Shown here: positions 50,040 to 59,077 of the stretch, piece after piece | Numbering within the stretch: the first letter of the stretch is position 1 | Layout of the letters: every line of letters starts with the position of its first letter | DNA from: JBOGCH01 sp051656645 | GTDB taxonomy: Bacteria > Bacteroidota > Bacteroidia > Bacteroidales > Marinifilaceae | Direction: 5' to 3' | DNA length: 64,000 nucleotides | Assembly: GCA_051656645.1 (NCBI GenBank) | Contig: JBOGCH010000003.1 | Span: 1 to 64,000 of the forward strand | The notes under the pieces: model-generated | Seen by the model: the letters and a program-made list of their open reading frames with translations, nothing else | Told to the model about the DNA's origin: nothing | Databases searched by the model: none | Program-made: the position numbers and the translations under genes

Positions 50040-51581
50040 TTATTTATTTCTCCGTCCAATAATAAGAGCTAAACGTTGTTTAATTTGTCTGATTTCTGGG
50101 CAGAAAATAAAAAACAATACTGTATTGATAAAACTATAGATAAAGCATATTATAGAACCATACAATATCCAAGTCAATATAGTATCGGGCTTTAGCTTTG
50201 CATATTGAATTATAAAATCACTTATAATCGCTGCTCCGAAAGCGATTAAAATATATTTAATCCATTTCTTATAATAAAGGAATGGATTTGTATTAATACC
50301 TACTTTGAATAAGAAATAAGGGCGCCATAGGATATTTATAAATATCTGGCTAATGAGGACGCCATATAAAATTCCTTTGATACCAAACCAATATCCTAAA
50401 ATAATTGAGCCTCCTAGATTTAATATCATTTCTGTTATAGAAGCCCAAACATCGTGATACAATCCATATCCGGATATAAATTGGTCGACTACGCGTGTCA
50501 TTGCAATAAACGCCAAAGTAATAATTAAATCCACTATGGTAGAATTAAGAATAAATTCCTCGCCTAACCATAGAATTACAAAAGGATTAATAAGGTAATA
50601 TAAGCAAAAAATAAGAATTGATGCGAACCATATACGTAATGATAATAACTCATTGAATATGTTTATAATTCTTTCCTTATTACCTTCAGCAATAAGATTC
50701 CCAATACTTGCGGTGTGACCATAAAAAAATGCATTTAGTAAGGCGCTAACTCCTGTAATAATTAGCATATAGTTTCCATATAGAGCAACATCATCAAGGT
50801 TACTTAAGCCAAAGATCACTAATGGTGTTGTTTGTGCAAGTACGTAAAAAGTGATACGATGTATAAGTAATTGTTTTGTTTTAGTGATTATATTAGGGAA
50901 AAGTTGTTTGAATTCTTTCCCTCTTTTTAATTCAAGAACGAGCCATGGATAATCATGTAATACTCTATATTTTAGAAAAATAGATGTTATGATTGCTCCC
51001 AAACCTTCTAAAATAAGCCAATATATATACCCATGTTTACTGTAGATAATTGCAAGAATCTGCCCTATAACCTTTATAAACTTGATACTATTTATTATCA
51101 AGGTTACTTTGTATTCCTTTTGATCAGCAGTTAAGATTATCTGTGTATAATTAACCCAATAGCTGAGTATTTGCGATATAAGTAAAACAGTAAAAGTCGA
51201 TACAGGATACCATAAATCTAAATCTGTTTTCTTAAATATTGCTGGGAAAAATAATAAAAGAATGCATGCTCCTATAATTACAAAATAAGATATTTTCCGA
51301 TAAAACCATCCTTGTAATGATACAATACGCGATATTGAAATATGATCTTCTTGTTGTAAAGGTCGATAAAGTGCATAAGCAATAGCAGATGAAATACCAA
51401 GTTCTGCTAGATTTAAAAAACCTAACAGATTTACAATAGTTGAATTAAGACCTAATAATTCAGTACCAAGATGGTCAATAAAAACTTTTCTTGTAATAAA
51501 AGAAGGTACTAGATTTAACAAAAAGAATGAAACAGAAACACCAATATTTCTAAAACTTTTTATTGTGCGTGAACTTGTCAT
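50040..51581 (-). CDS. Polysaccharide flippase (Wzx-like)
   Basis: This 513-residue polytopic membrane protein, with about 12-14 hydrophobic spans, matches the Wzx/MATE-like family that flips lipid-linked oligosaccharide repeat units across the inner membrane. The start FRNIGVSVSFFLLNLVPSFITRKVFIDHLGTELLGLNSTIVNLLGFLNLAELGIS contains the family-typical lysine/arginine and GLN/GLAELG pattern. It is the last gene of the minus-strand capsule locus in the window and overlaps the preceding glycosyltransferase by 32 bases. Very AT-rich, with ATA and AGA codons common. Confidence 0.88.
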   Translation of the reverse strand: MTSSRTIKSFRNIGVSVSFFLLNLVPSFITRKVFIDHLGTELLGLNSTIVNLLGFLNLAELGISSAIAYALYRPLQQEDHISISRIVSLQGWFYRKISYFVIIGACILLLFFPAIFKKTDLDLWYPVSTFTVLLISQILSYWVNYTQIILTADQKEYKVTLIINSIKFIKVIGQILAIIYSKHGYIYWLILEGLGAIITSIFLKYRVLHDYPWLVLELKRGKEFKQLFPNIITKTKQLLIHRITFYVLAQTTPLVIFGLSNLDDVALYGNYMLIITGVSALLNAFFYGHTASIGNLIAEGNKERIINIFNELLSLRIWFASILIFCLYYLINPFVILWLGEEFILNSTIVDLIITLAFIAMTRVVDQFISGYGLYHDVWASITEMILNLGGSIILGYWFGIKGILYGVLISQIFINILWRPYFLFKVGINTNPFLYYKKWIKYILIAFGAAIISDFIIQYAKLKPDTILTWILYGSIICFIYSFINTVLFFIFCPEIRQIKQRLALIIGRRNK

Positions 51582-52755
51582 ATGTTTTTATTTCCTGAAA
51601 TTTTGCGATTAAGTTATCAATAATAATACTCCAATCATTCACTTTTGTATCAATTTGGCATTGATTATACCTATCTTGAAGATAAGATGTATCGTTAATT
51701 ATTTTTTGTAAAATACTTGCTAGTTGTTCAGCATTATTATGTTCATATAGTTCCCCATAGCCGTATTGTACAAGTTCAGGTGCGACGCCAACCGGAGTTG
51801 ATACAATGTAGTTATTAAATTTAAAAGCTTCATTTAATACGAGGGCATAACTTTCTGAGATGGAAGATAGGACAAATACCTTCGCATGTCTATAATAATC
51901 CCACAATTCTTTTTTATCAAAAATAGGTCCTATTAGTTTAATTCGATCTTTAAGATTTGGGTGTTTTATAAATATTGCTTTAACTTTTTCTTCAAAATGA
52001 TCTTCTACAGGTCCTATAAAATAGAATTTCCAATCAGATTTGAAGTCGATCTTCTCCAATGCAGATAGGATTAATTCATTGTTTTTAAAATAAGAACCAA
52101 CTTTTCCTACAAATATTATAATATTATCTTTTTCTTCTAACTTCAATTCAGGAAGATTAAATTGGTCTAGAGTATAGGCATCAAAACCATTGGGGACAAT
52201 TATAAATTTCGAGATAAAGTTACTGTTGTTTTTATTTGTATTTATCGATAAATTATAATTATAAATAGTTTCAGTTGAAATGACGTCTGTTAGTTTTAGT
52301 CCTTTATTCCATAAATAAAGTTTAATGTTGTATATTAAAACATTATCATCTCTTTGCCTCGCTGGGATACATACCTTTCCATCTGCCTTTAAATAGAAAA
52401 GTCCATTAGGCATAATGAATTTATAAATTAGGGCGTATATACCAACTCTAATGTTAAAATAATATTTTACCATGATACTATACTTATTTGCATGAAGTAA
52501 TAGATATAGTATTGCACGAAGTTTAAATAATAAGAAACTATTTAAGCATTCTATTCGAATAAGATTGACATTATGGATGCGGTCTGGAAGATTCTTATTC
52601 TCATTAGTACCCGGATACACAATATTCGCTGTAAGGTTCATACGCTTTGATAAATAGTTCATTAAAAGGAACATATCCTTTTCTAAATGACTTTCATCAA
52701 TTTTGCAATCTAGTATTAATAACATTTGTCCTGACAATGTATTACATAGCTTCAT
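51550..52755 (-). CDS. Glycosyltransferase, GT4-like (GT-B fold)
   Basis: This 401-residue cytoplasmic, probably membrane-associated, glycosyltransferase has a C-terminal donor domain with NIIIFVGKVGSYFKN, the middle KDRIKLIGPIFDKKELWDYYRHAKVFVLSSISESYALVLNEAF (E-x7-E-like motif) and STPVGVAPELVQYGYGELYE. The N-terminal acceptor half is less conserved. It would add one sugar of the capsule repeat; donor and acceptor cannot be predicted. Its end overlaps the flippase start by 32 bases, suggesting coupled translation. Confidence 0.88.
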   Translation of the reverse strand: MKLCNTLSGQMLLILDCKIDESHLEKDMFLLMNYLSKRMNLTANIVYPGTNENKNLPDRIHNVNLIRIECLNSFLLFKLRAILYLLLHANKYSIMVKYYFNIRVGIYALIYKFIMPNGLFYLKADGKVCIPARQRDDNVLIYNIKLYLWNKGLKLTDVISTETIYNYNLSINTNKNNSNFISKFIIVPNGFDAYTLDQFNLPELKLEEKDNIIIFVGKVGSYFKNNELILSALEKIDFKSDWKFYFIGPVEDHFEEKVKAIFIKHPNLKDRIKLIGPIFDKKELWDYYRHAKVFVLSSISESYALVLNEAFKFNNYIVSTPVGVAPELVQYGYGELYEHNNAEQLASILQKIINDTSYLQDRYNQCQIDTKVNDWSIIIDNLIAKFQEIKTYDKFTHNKKF

Positions 52756-52902
52756 ATTTAATTATCTGATAAGTTATAATCTATTTCGTAATAAACTGTG
52801 AGTAGTAAAATAAATATAAGAGGACCTATCTAAATAAATATTGCTAAATAGGACACTATATATAGTGAATAAAAGTTTCTTATAATATCGTAATATCTAA
52901 AC
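52756..52902. other. 147-bp gap in the capsule locus
   Basis: The gap contains the palindrome ACTATATATAGT near 52854-52865 and no recognisable promoter or gene. It separates two minus-strand genes. Confidence 0.4.
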
Positions 52903-53898
52903 TCAATGTGTGATAAATACAATGTTATCGTTATCCGTATTGTCTACAAATTCATAGTTAATAGTTTTACTAAGTCCGTCTTCTAATGTATAGGGAGGGA
53001 TAAAGCCTAGTTGTTTAATTTTATTCGCATTAAACTTTGTAGTAGCACAGAATTTTCGAACTCTAACACTACTAACTTTATATTTTTTATTTGTGACCAT
53101 TGCAAGTATATCAAATAGATATCCTCCTAACAAGCCAATATAAAATGGCATTCGTATCGTAACGTTTCTTTTATGTAGTATTTGCTTAACGTGACCTACT
53201 AGCTGATTCATGTTAAAATCAGGAATATCTACATAATTAAAAACTTGGTATCCATGGACTAAATTCTCTATGGAGAATTTGATTACTGCAACTATATTGC
53301 CGATATAGGCCATTGATTTACAATTATCGCCATTTCCAATCATAAGAAATCTCCCTGATTGGATTTGTGATAATAGATTGTAAACATTTCCTCGATTACG
53401 CTCGCCAAAAATCACAGTCGGGCGAATTATATTTAATACTTTATTGTTCGGATCTGATTCGAACCAATTTCTTAGTACTTGTTCAGCCTCCCACTTACTT
53501 TTCCCGTAATGGTTAAATGGATCCGATGGATGTTCCTCATCAGGATTATCTTTATCTAGCCCATATACGGCAACAGAACTAGTGAAGAATATATTTTTAA
53601 TTCCATTCTTGTCCATCGCATCAAGCACGTTCTTAGTACCTTGCACATTAACATCATAGTATAGCGAAATAGGAGAAATATCATCTCTATGTTCAGCTGC
53701 TAATAAAATAACAGTGTCAAAACCATGAATACTGTTGATTACTTTTTGCTTATCTCTAATGTCAAGAAGAGTTGTTATATCTTGATTGAAGGGACCTATT
53801 ACCTTATCGAAATTTTTGACGCTATAATTTGAGCGTAATATATCAATAAGTCGAGTTCCCACAAAGCCAGAACCTCCTATAATTGCAATATTCTTCAT
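52903..53898 (-). CDS. NAD-dependent sugar epimerase/reductase (extended SDR)
   Basis: This 331-residue Rossmann enzyme has the nucleotide loop GGSGFVGTR at its start, VILLAAEHRDD, TSSVAVYG with the catalytic Ser/Thr, and YGKSK with Tyr and Lys (HYGKSKWEAE). NIIRPTVIFGERNRGNVYNLL is typical of nucleotide-sugar 4-epimerases and reductases of capsule loci. It likely makes a 6-deoxy or epimerised UDP-sugar for the repeat unit. A TATCTTTG box on the minus strand (53922-53929) lies about 24 bases before its ATG. It is divergent from the fused nucleotidyltransferase gene. Confidence 0.9.
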   Translation of the reverse strand: MKNIAIIGGSGFVGTRLIDILRSNYSVKNFDKVIGPFNQDITTLLDIRDKQKVINSIHGFDTVILLAAEHRDDISPISLYYDVNVQGTKNVLDAMDKNGIKNIFFTSSVAVYGLDKDNPDEEHPSDPFNHYGKSKWEAEQVLRNWFESDPNNKVLNIIRPTVIFGERNRGNVYNLLSQIQSGRFLMIGNGDNCKSMAYIGNIVAVIKFSIENLVHGYQVFNYVDIPDFNMNQLVGHVKQILHKRNVTIRMPFYIGLLGGYLFDILAMVTNKKYKVSSVRVRKFCATTKFNANKIKQLGFIPPYTLEDGLSKTINYEFVDNTDNDNIVFITH

Positions 53899-53921
53899 TG
53901 AATTTTTATTTATGATAGTAA

Positions 53922-53929
53922 CAAAGATA
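53922..53929 (-). promoter_or_regulatory. Candidate -7 element for the SDR gene
   Basis: The minus strand reads TATCTTTG 24 bases before the ATG at 53898, with T-rich sequence 20 bp further up. Confidence 0.55.
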
Positions 53930-53961
53930 GCATAAGATGGCGATTAATTAAAACAATACGA

Positions 53962-53969
53962 TATTTTTG
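53962..53969 (+). promoter_or_regulatory. Candidate -7 element for the fused nucleotidyltransferase gene
   Basis: TATTTTTG matches TAnnTTTG and lies 39 bases before the ATG at 54009. No -33 element is visible. Confidence 0.5.
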
Positions 53970-54008
53970 TAACGTAGATATATTAAGATAGAATAAAATA
54001 ATAATTAT

Positions 54009-55829
54009 ATGCAAGCATTGATACTCGCAGCAGGAATGGGTAAACGCCTTCAAGAGCTAACTCATGATAATACAAAATGTATGGTTAAAGTTAATGGATG
54101 TACTTTAATAGAAAGAATGCTCGATAGTTTAAATAAACTACAGATTAATAAAATAATAATAGTAGTTGGCTTTCAAGCATCTAATTTAAAAGAATATCTA
54201 GGTACGGAATATAATGGAATGCCAATAGAATATGTTGAAAATAAAGATTATGCGATTACTAATAATATCTACTCGTTAGGGATTGCTTCCGACCATCTAT
54301 TGCAGGATGATACAATCCTCTTGGAATCAGATTTAATATATGATGATGAAATATTGTCAAAATTATACAATCATCCAGAACCTAATCTTGTCGCAGTTGC
54401 CAAGTTTGAATCATGGATGGATGGCTCAGTTGTAACTATTGATGAGGATAACGTTATTTTAGACTTAATATCGAAGAAATCATTCAATTATAATAACTGT
54501 AATGACTATTATAAGACAATAAATATCTATAAGTTTTCAAAAGAGTTTTCGAGGACACATTTTATACCATTCTTGAAAGCATATATTAATGCGGTTGGAG
54601 TTAATGAATATTATGAACAGGTCTTGAGAATCATTGTGATGCTAGATAATCCTGACATAAAAGCGCTACCGATAAAGAATGAGAAATGGTATGAGATAGA
54701 TGATATTCAGGATCTTGATATTGCATCTGTTTTATTTGCAGAAGGTGATGAGCGAGTGCGTAAAATGCATCAGCGTTATGGAGGATTTTGGAGGTTTCCA
54801 GAGTTGTTAGATTACTGCTATCTGGTAAATCCATTCTTTCCTACCTCGAAAATGCGTGAGGATATGATGAATTCCTTTAATGTTTTATTGACAGAGTATC
54901 CATCAGGATTAAATATAAATAGATTGCTTGCCGGAAAGTTCTTCCAATTGAATCAAGAACATATTTTAATAGGAAATGGCGCAGCAGAGTTAATAAATAT
55001 CTTATGCGAGTATGTTATTAAAGGTAATGTAGGAGTGATAATCCCAACATTTGAAGAATATACGAATAGATTGAAGGGGTGTAATGTAGAGTATTTTAAA
55101 CCTCAAAACGAGCAATTCTATTATAATGTAGATGATATAATATCATATTACTCTAAGACTGAAATTGATTGGTTATTATTAATAAATCCAGATAATCCAT
55201 CAGGTAATTTAATTCTTAAAGATGATATGGAAAGATTAATTGACTGGACTGCAGAAAATGGTATAAAATTAATTATTGATGAATCTTTTATTGACTTTTC
55301 AGTTGGCGAACAGTCAGTAATGAAGAACTTTATTATAGATAAATACCCTAATCTTATTTTTATTAAAAGTATTTCTAAGTCTTTTGGAGTTCCTGGAATT
55401 AGATTAGGGATCTTAGCGTCTAGTGATGTGGACGTTTTAGATAAAATAAGAACGCATTTATCAATATGGAATATAAACTCATTTGGAGAATATTTCATGC
55501 AAATAATTGGGAAATATCATAATGATTATAAGGCTGCTTGTAGTCAATTTATTTCAGAGAGAGAAAGATTTAAGAAATTATTGGATAGTATTTCATTCTT
55601 AGAGACGTATCCTTCACAAGCAAATTATTTTTTATGTAGAATAAAAGACAGATATAGTTCTAAAGAGTTGATGCGTATACTACTATTAGCAGATGATATC
55701 TTAATTAAAGATTGTTCTTCTAAGTTGGGGTTTGAAGGTAAGAACTATATTCGATTGGCAGTAAGATCAAAAGCTGATAATGACAAATTGATAGAGTCAT
55801 TGTCAAGGATTGATTCAGGTAATATTTAA
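54009..55829 (+). CDS. Bifunctional nucleotidyltransferase (LicC-like) fused to PLP-dependent aminotransferase/decarboxylase
   Basis: This 606-residue fusion has an N-terminal nucleotidyltransferase of the LicC/phosphocholine cytidylyltransferase type (about 1-240): ILAAGMGKRLQELTHD, IIIVVGFQASNLKEYL, ENKDYAITNNIYSL and LLESDLIYD. The C-terminal part (about 250-606) is a class I/II PLP enzyme related to HisC/CobD: NINRLLAGKF, GNGAAELINIL, INPDNPSGN, IDESFIDFS and the PLP Lys in SISKSFGVPGIRLG. A fusion of this kind could form an amino-alcohol phosphate and activate it with CTP. A LicD transferase gene in the same locus fits. The substrate (phosphocholine, phosphoethanolamine, aminoethylphosphonate or other) is not decided by sequence. 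Confidence 0.88.
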   Translation: MQALILAAGMGKRLQELTHDNTKCMVKVNGCTLIERMLDSLNKLQINKIIIVVGFQASNLKEYLGTEYNGMPIEYVENKDYAITNNIYSLGIASDHLLQDDTILLESDLIYDDEILSKLYNHPEPNLVAVAKFESWMDGSVVTIDEDNVILDLISKKSFNYNNCNDYYKTINIYKFSKEFSRTHFIPFLKAYINAVGVNEYYEQVLRIIVMLDNPDIKALPIKNEKWYEIDDIQDLDIASVLFAEGDERVRKMHQRYGGFWRFPELLDYCYLVNPFFPTSKMREDMMNSFNVLLTEYPSGLNINRLLAGKFFQLNQEHILIGNGAAELINILCEYVIKGNVGVIIPTFEEYTNRLKGCNVEYFKPQNEQFYYNVDDIISYYSKTEIDWLLLINPDNPSGNLILKDDMERLIDWTAENGIKLIIDESFIDFSVGEQSVMKNFIIDKYPNLIFIKSISKSFGVPGIRLGILASSDVDVLDKIRTHLSIWNINSFGEYFMQIIGKYHNDYKAACSQFISERERFKKLLDSISFLETYPSQANYFLCRIKDRYSSKELMRILLLADDILIKDCSSKLGFEGKNYIRLAVRSKADNDKLIESLSRIDSGNI

Positions 55830-55848
55830 AGAAGTTCATTAATTTGAC

Positions 55849-55878
55849 AATAACCTTACTGAACTTAGTAAGGTTATT
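55849..55878 (+). terminator. Stem-loop between the fusion gene and acyltransferase
   Basis: AATAACCTTACT (55849-55860) pairs perfectly with AGTAAGGTTATT (55867-55878) over a 6-base loop. The following sequence is A-rich rather than T-rich, so termination is possible but not certain. Confidence 0.5.
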
Positions 55879-55910
55879 AATAAGCAAATAAATATAGAGA
55901 ATACGTTCCT

Positions 55911-56927
55911 ATGAAAGACTATAATATATCTATAATACGTTTAATAGCTACTTGTATGATAGTAGCATGTCATTTTTTACAGTATTATGGAAATTTCCTT
56001 GCTTGGTGGCTTAATGTAGGAGTGCAAGTATTTCTTGTTATATCAGGTTTTCTTTATGGGCAGCAGGAACGGACAGTGGATCCATTACCTTTTTATAAAA
56101 AGGCATTTTCTAAAATATTGATAGAGTATTGGGTATATCTTATATTAATTATACCTATTTATCTATTGATAAATCCCACACTGATTTCTTTTAATAATGT
56201 TTATAATGCATTTATATGTAAATCAACCTTAAAAGGATTAGAACATCTCTGGTTTATTCCTAATATATTGTTTGCTTACTTGTTAACTCCACTATTACAA
56301 TCAATATGTATAAAATTTAGATATCACTCCCCGATATTGTATTTGAAAGATATACTCTTATTTATAGTTGGATTTCAAATAATTAATAATGTATTTTTAT
56401 ATGAATTCAAAACAGGGATGTTGACAGCCTATGTGTTGGGATTTATTATAGGACATTCTGTGCGAATTTTTGGTGATAGAATACTATCCCTAATACAATA
56501 TCCGATTATTATATTAGGGATAGTATCTAATATGGTTAGAATACTTAATAGCAGAGATATAATAAAAGTAGGCATTGATTATCAATATCTCATGACTATG
56601 ATAAATGCATATGCTCACGTTCTTCTTGGCTTATCAATATTTATTATTTTATATTTATATTTCAATGCCAATATGCTTTATAAAATGATACCAGAATCTA
56701 AATTGAATCGGATACTGAATTTGTCAGATCAATACTCATATAGTATATACTTAGTACATCAATTTTTTATATTTGGGCCATTTGCTTTTTTACTAATTTC
56801 TAGGTATCGTATTCTTAATATAGGTATAATAATATTAGCAATACTATTCTCTGCTATTGTATTAAAGTATATCACAACACTTATTAGAAATAAAATAGGA
56901 ATAAGATGGAAAATACGATACTTATAG
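55911..56927 (+). CDS. Acyltransferase 3 family membrane protein (O-acetyltransferase)
   Basis: This 338-residue protein has about ten membrane spans and the family start KDYNISIIRLIATCMIVACHFLQYY, with the conserved His, then GVQVFLVISGFLYGQQ and the late SIYLVHQFFIF. Acyltransferase-3 proteins move an acyl group, often acetyl, onto a sugar at the membrane. In a capsule locus it would O-acetylate the repeat unit or polymer. It lies 81 bases after the fusion gene on the plus strand and its last six bases overlap the end of the opposing fcl gene. Confidence 0.9.
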   Translation: MKDYNISIIRLIATCMIVACHFLQYYGNFLAWWLNVGVQVFLVISGFLYGQQERTVDPLPFYKKAFSKILIEYWVYLILIIPIYLLINPTLISFNNVYNAFICKSTLKGLEHLWFIPNILFAYLLTPLLQSICIKFRYHSPILYLKDILLFIVGFQIINNVFLYEFKTGMLTAYVLGFIIGHSVRIFGDRILSLIQYPIIILGIVSNMVRILNSRDIIKVGIDYQYLMTMINAYAHVLLGLSIFIILYLYFNANMLYKMIPESKLNRILNLSDQYSYSIYLVHQFFIFGPFAFLLISRYRILNIGIIILAILFSAIVLKYITTLIRNKIGIRWKIRYL

Positions 56928-57995
56928 ATTCGTTTTGTACCATGTAAATAATCTTCTTATACCTTCTTCAATCTCAACTGTATGTTTCCATCCTATCTGA
57001 TGTAGTTTAGAAACATCAGTTAATTTTCTCATTGTACCATCTGGTTTAGAATCATCGAATACGATCTCTCCTTGATAATTTATGACATTGGCGATAAGAG
57101 TTGCCAACTCGTATATTGAGATTTCTTTACCTGTACCGATATTAATATGACAATTTCTAATTTCGGAATCATTTTCAATTAGATCTTTAAAATTAATATG
57201 TTCCATAATGTATACAGATGCATCTGCCATATCTTCACTCCAAAGGAATTCTCTAAGTGGTTTTCCTGTTCCCCATAGCATTATTTGATTATTGGTAATT
57301 CCGTATTTCTTCAAAACATCTATGATTGATGCTTGTTTTGATTCCCCATTAATGCCCTCTATAGGTCGCTTATTAAGATCCGATTTAATTATACCCCAAT
57401 TATCTTGTTTTAGTGCATTGGCGAGGTATATTTTTCGTATCATTGCCGGTAGAACATGGCTTTTCTCAAGATTAAAATTATCGAAAGGACCATATAAATT
57501 TGTAGGCATCACTGATATGAAGTTGGTATTGTATTGAATATTAAAACTTTCACATAGCTTTAAACCAGCAATTTTGGCAATCGCGTAAGGTTCGTTAGTA
57601 TACTCTAAAGCTCCTGTCAGTAGCTCTGTTTCGCTAATAGGTTGGTGCGCTAAGCGCGGATAAATACATGTGCTACCAAGGAATAAAAGTTTCTTCACAT
57701 TATGCTTATAACTCTCTCCAATGACGTTAAGTTGAATTTGCAGATTGTTATAAATAAAGTCAGCACGATATGTATTATTGGCCATAATACCTCCTACATG
57801 GGCTGCTGCCAATATTACAAATTCAGGTTGCTCTGTGTCAAAAAAGTCCTTTACAGCAATGGCATCCATCAGGTCAAGATCAACATGAGAACGTCCAATT
57901 AAGTTACTGTAACCTTTTGATTCAAGATTTCTCCATATTGCTGAGCCAACGAGCCCATTGTGCCCAGCAATATATATTTTAGATGTTTTGTTCAT
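56922..57995 (-). CDS. fcl: GDP-L-fucose synthase
   Basis: This 357-residue SDR epimerase-reductase converts GDP-4-keto-6-deoxymannose to GDP-L-fucose with NADPH. Seen are GHNGLVGSAIWRNL, AAAHVGGIMANN, FLGSTCIYPRLAHQPI, the catalytic PYAIAKIAGLKLCE and VMPTNLYGPFDNFN. It is about 40 residues longer than the E. coli enzyme, within the range for Bacteroidota. It lies four bases after gmd, so the two steps are one unit. L-Fucose in a capsule is common in Bacteroidales. Confidence 0.95.
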   Translation of the reverse strand: MNKTSKIYIAGHNGLVGSAIWRNLESKGYSNLIGRSHVDLDLMDAIAVKDFFDTEQPEFVILAAAHVGGIMANNTYRADFIYNNLQIQLNVIGESYKHNVKKLLFLGSTCIYPRLAHQPISETELLTGALEYTNEPYAIAKIAGLKLCESFNIQYNTNFISVMPTNLYGPFDNFNLEKSHVLPAMIRKIYLANALKQDNWGIIKSDLNKRPIEGINGESKQASIIDVLKKYGITNNQIMLWGTGKPLREFLWSEDMADASVYIMEHINFKDLIENDSEIRNCHINIGTGKEISIYELATLIANVINYQGEIVFDDSKPDGTMRKLTDVSKLHQIGWKHTVEIEEGIRRLFTWYKTNL

Positions 57996-57999
57996 ACAA

Positions 58000-59073
58000 C
58001 TAATTATTCAAGATTGCTTGTTGCTTAACATATTTAAGGTCGTGCTCCATCATTATTCTTACAAGTTCCTCAAATGATGTACTAGTTGGATTCCATCCTA
58101 ACAATGTTTTAGCTTTAGTTGGATCGCCAAGAAGTTGTTCGACTTCAGAAGGGCGGAAATATTTTGGATCAACTTCAATTAATACTTCGCCTGTATCTTT
58201 ATTTACACCTTGCTCGTTAACACCTTCTCCTTTCCATTCGATTTCTATTCCTGCATATGCAAAAGATAATGAGCAAAACTCGCGAACAGAATGCATTTCT
58301 CCAGTCGCGATAACGAAATCTTCAGGTTTATCGTACTGAAGCATTAACCACATACATTCTACATAATCTTTTGCATATCCCCAATCACGTTGAGCATCAA
58401 GATTTCCTATATATAACTTGTCTTGTAGTCCTTGCGAGATACGCGAGGCTGCTAATGTAATTTTACGTGTAACAAATGTTTCGCCTCTTCTTTCACTTTC
58501 ATGATTAAATAAGATTCCATTGACGGCAAACATATCATAAGATTCACGATAATTCTTTGTAATCCAGAATCCATATTGTTTGGCAACGCCATATGGCGAA
58601 CGAGGATAGAACGGTGTTGTTTCCTTTTGTGGAACTTCCTGAACTAAACCAAATAACTCAGACGTTGAGGCCTGATATATACGACATTTTTTCTCTAAAC
58701 CTAGCATACGCACCGCTTCTAACATACGCAATGTTCCGATAGCGTCTGCTTCTGCAGTATACTCAGGAACGTCAAAGCTTACTTTAACATGACTTTGTGC
58801 AGCTAAGTTATAAATCTCATCAGGTTGGATAATCTGAATAATTCTGATTAAAGAGCTTGAATCAGTCATATCGCCATAATGTAAATTAATCGCACGGCTG
58901 TTTTTCATATCTCTAATCCATTCTTGTAAATAAAGGTGTTCAATTCGGCCAGTATTAAAAGAAGAGGATCGACGTATTATTCCATGAACTTCATAGTTCT
59001 TCGCAAGTAAGAATTCGGCAAGAAAAGAGCCATCTTGACCTGTAATGCCTGTAATAAGAGCTTTCTTTTTCAT
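58000..59073 (-). CDS. gmd: GDP-mannose 4,6-dehydratase
   Basis: This 357-residue NADP-binding dehydratase makes GDP-4-keto-6-deoxy-mannose, the precursor of GDP-fucose. Motifs are ITGITGQDGSFLAEFL, GIIRRSSSFNTGRIEHLY, NLAAQSHVKVSF, YQASTSELFG, SPYGVAKQYGFWI (Tyr/Lys) and FNHESERRGETFVTRKIT. All are intact. It is immediately upstream of fcl and downstream of a GT2 glycosyltransferase. Confidence 0.97.
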   Translation of the reverse strand: MKKKALITGITGQDGSFLAEFLLAKNYEVHGIIRRSSSFNTGRIEHLYLQEWIRDMKNSRAINLHYGDMTDSSSLIRIIQIIQPDEIYNLAAQSHVKVSFDVPEYTAEADAIGTLRMLEAVRMLGLEKKCRIYQASTSELFGLVQEVPQKETTPFYPRSPYGVAKQYGFWITKNYRESYDMFAVNGILFNHESERRGETFVTRKITLAASRISQGLQDKLYIGNLDAQRDWGYAKDYVECMWLMLQYDKPEDFVIATGEMHSVREFCSLSFAYAGIEIEWKGEGVNEQGVNKDTGEVLIEVDPKYFRPSEVEQLLGDPTKAKTLLGWNPTSTSFEELVRIMMEHDLKYVKQQAILNN

Positions 59074-59077
59074 TTTA

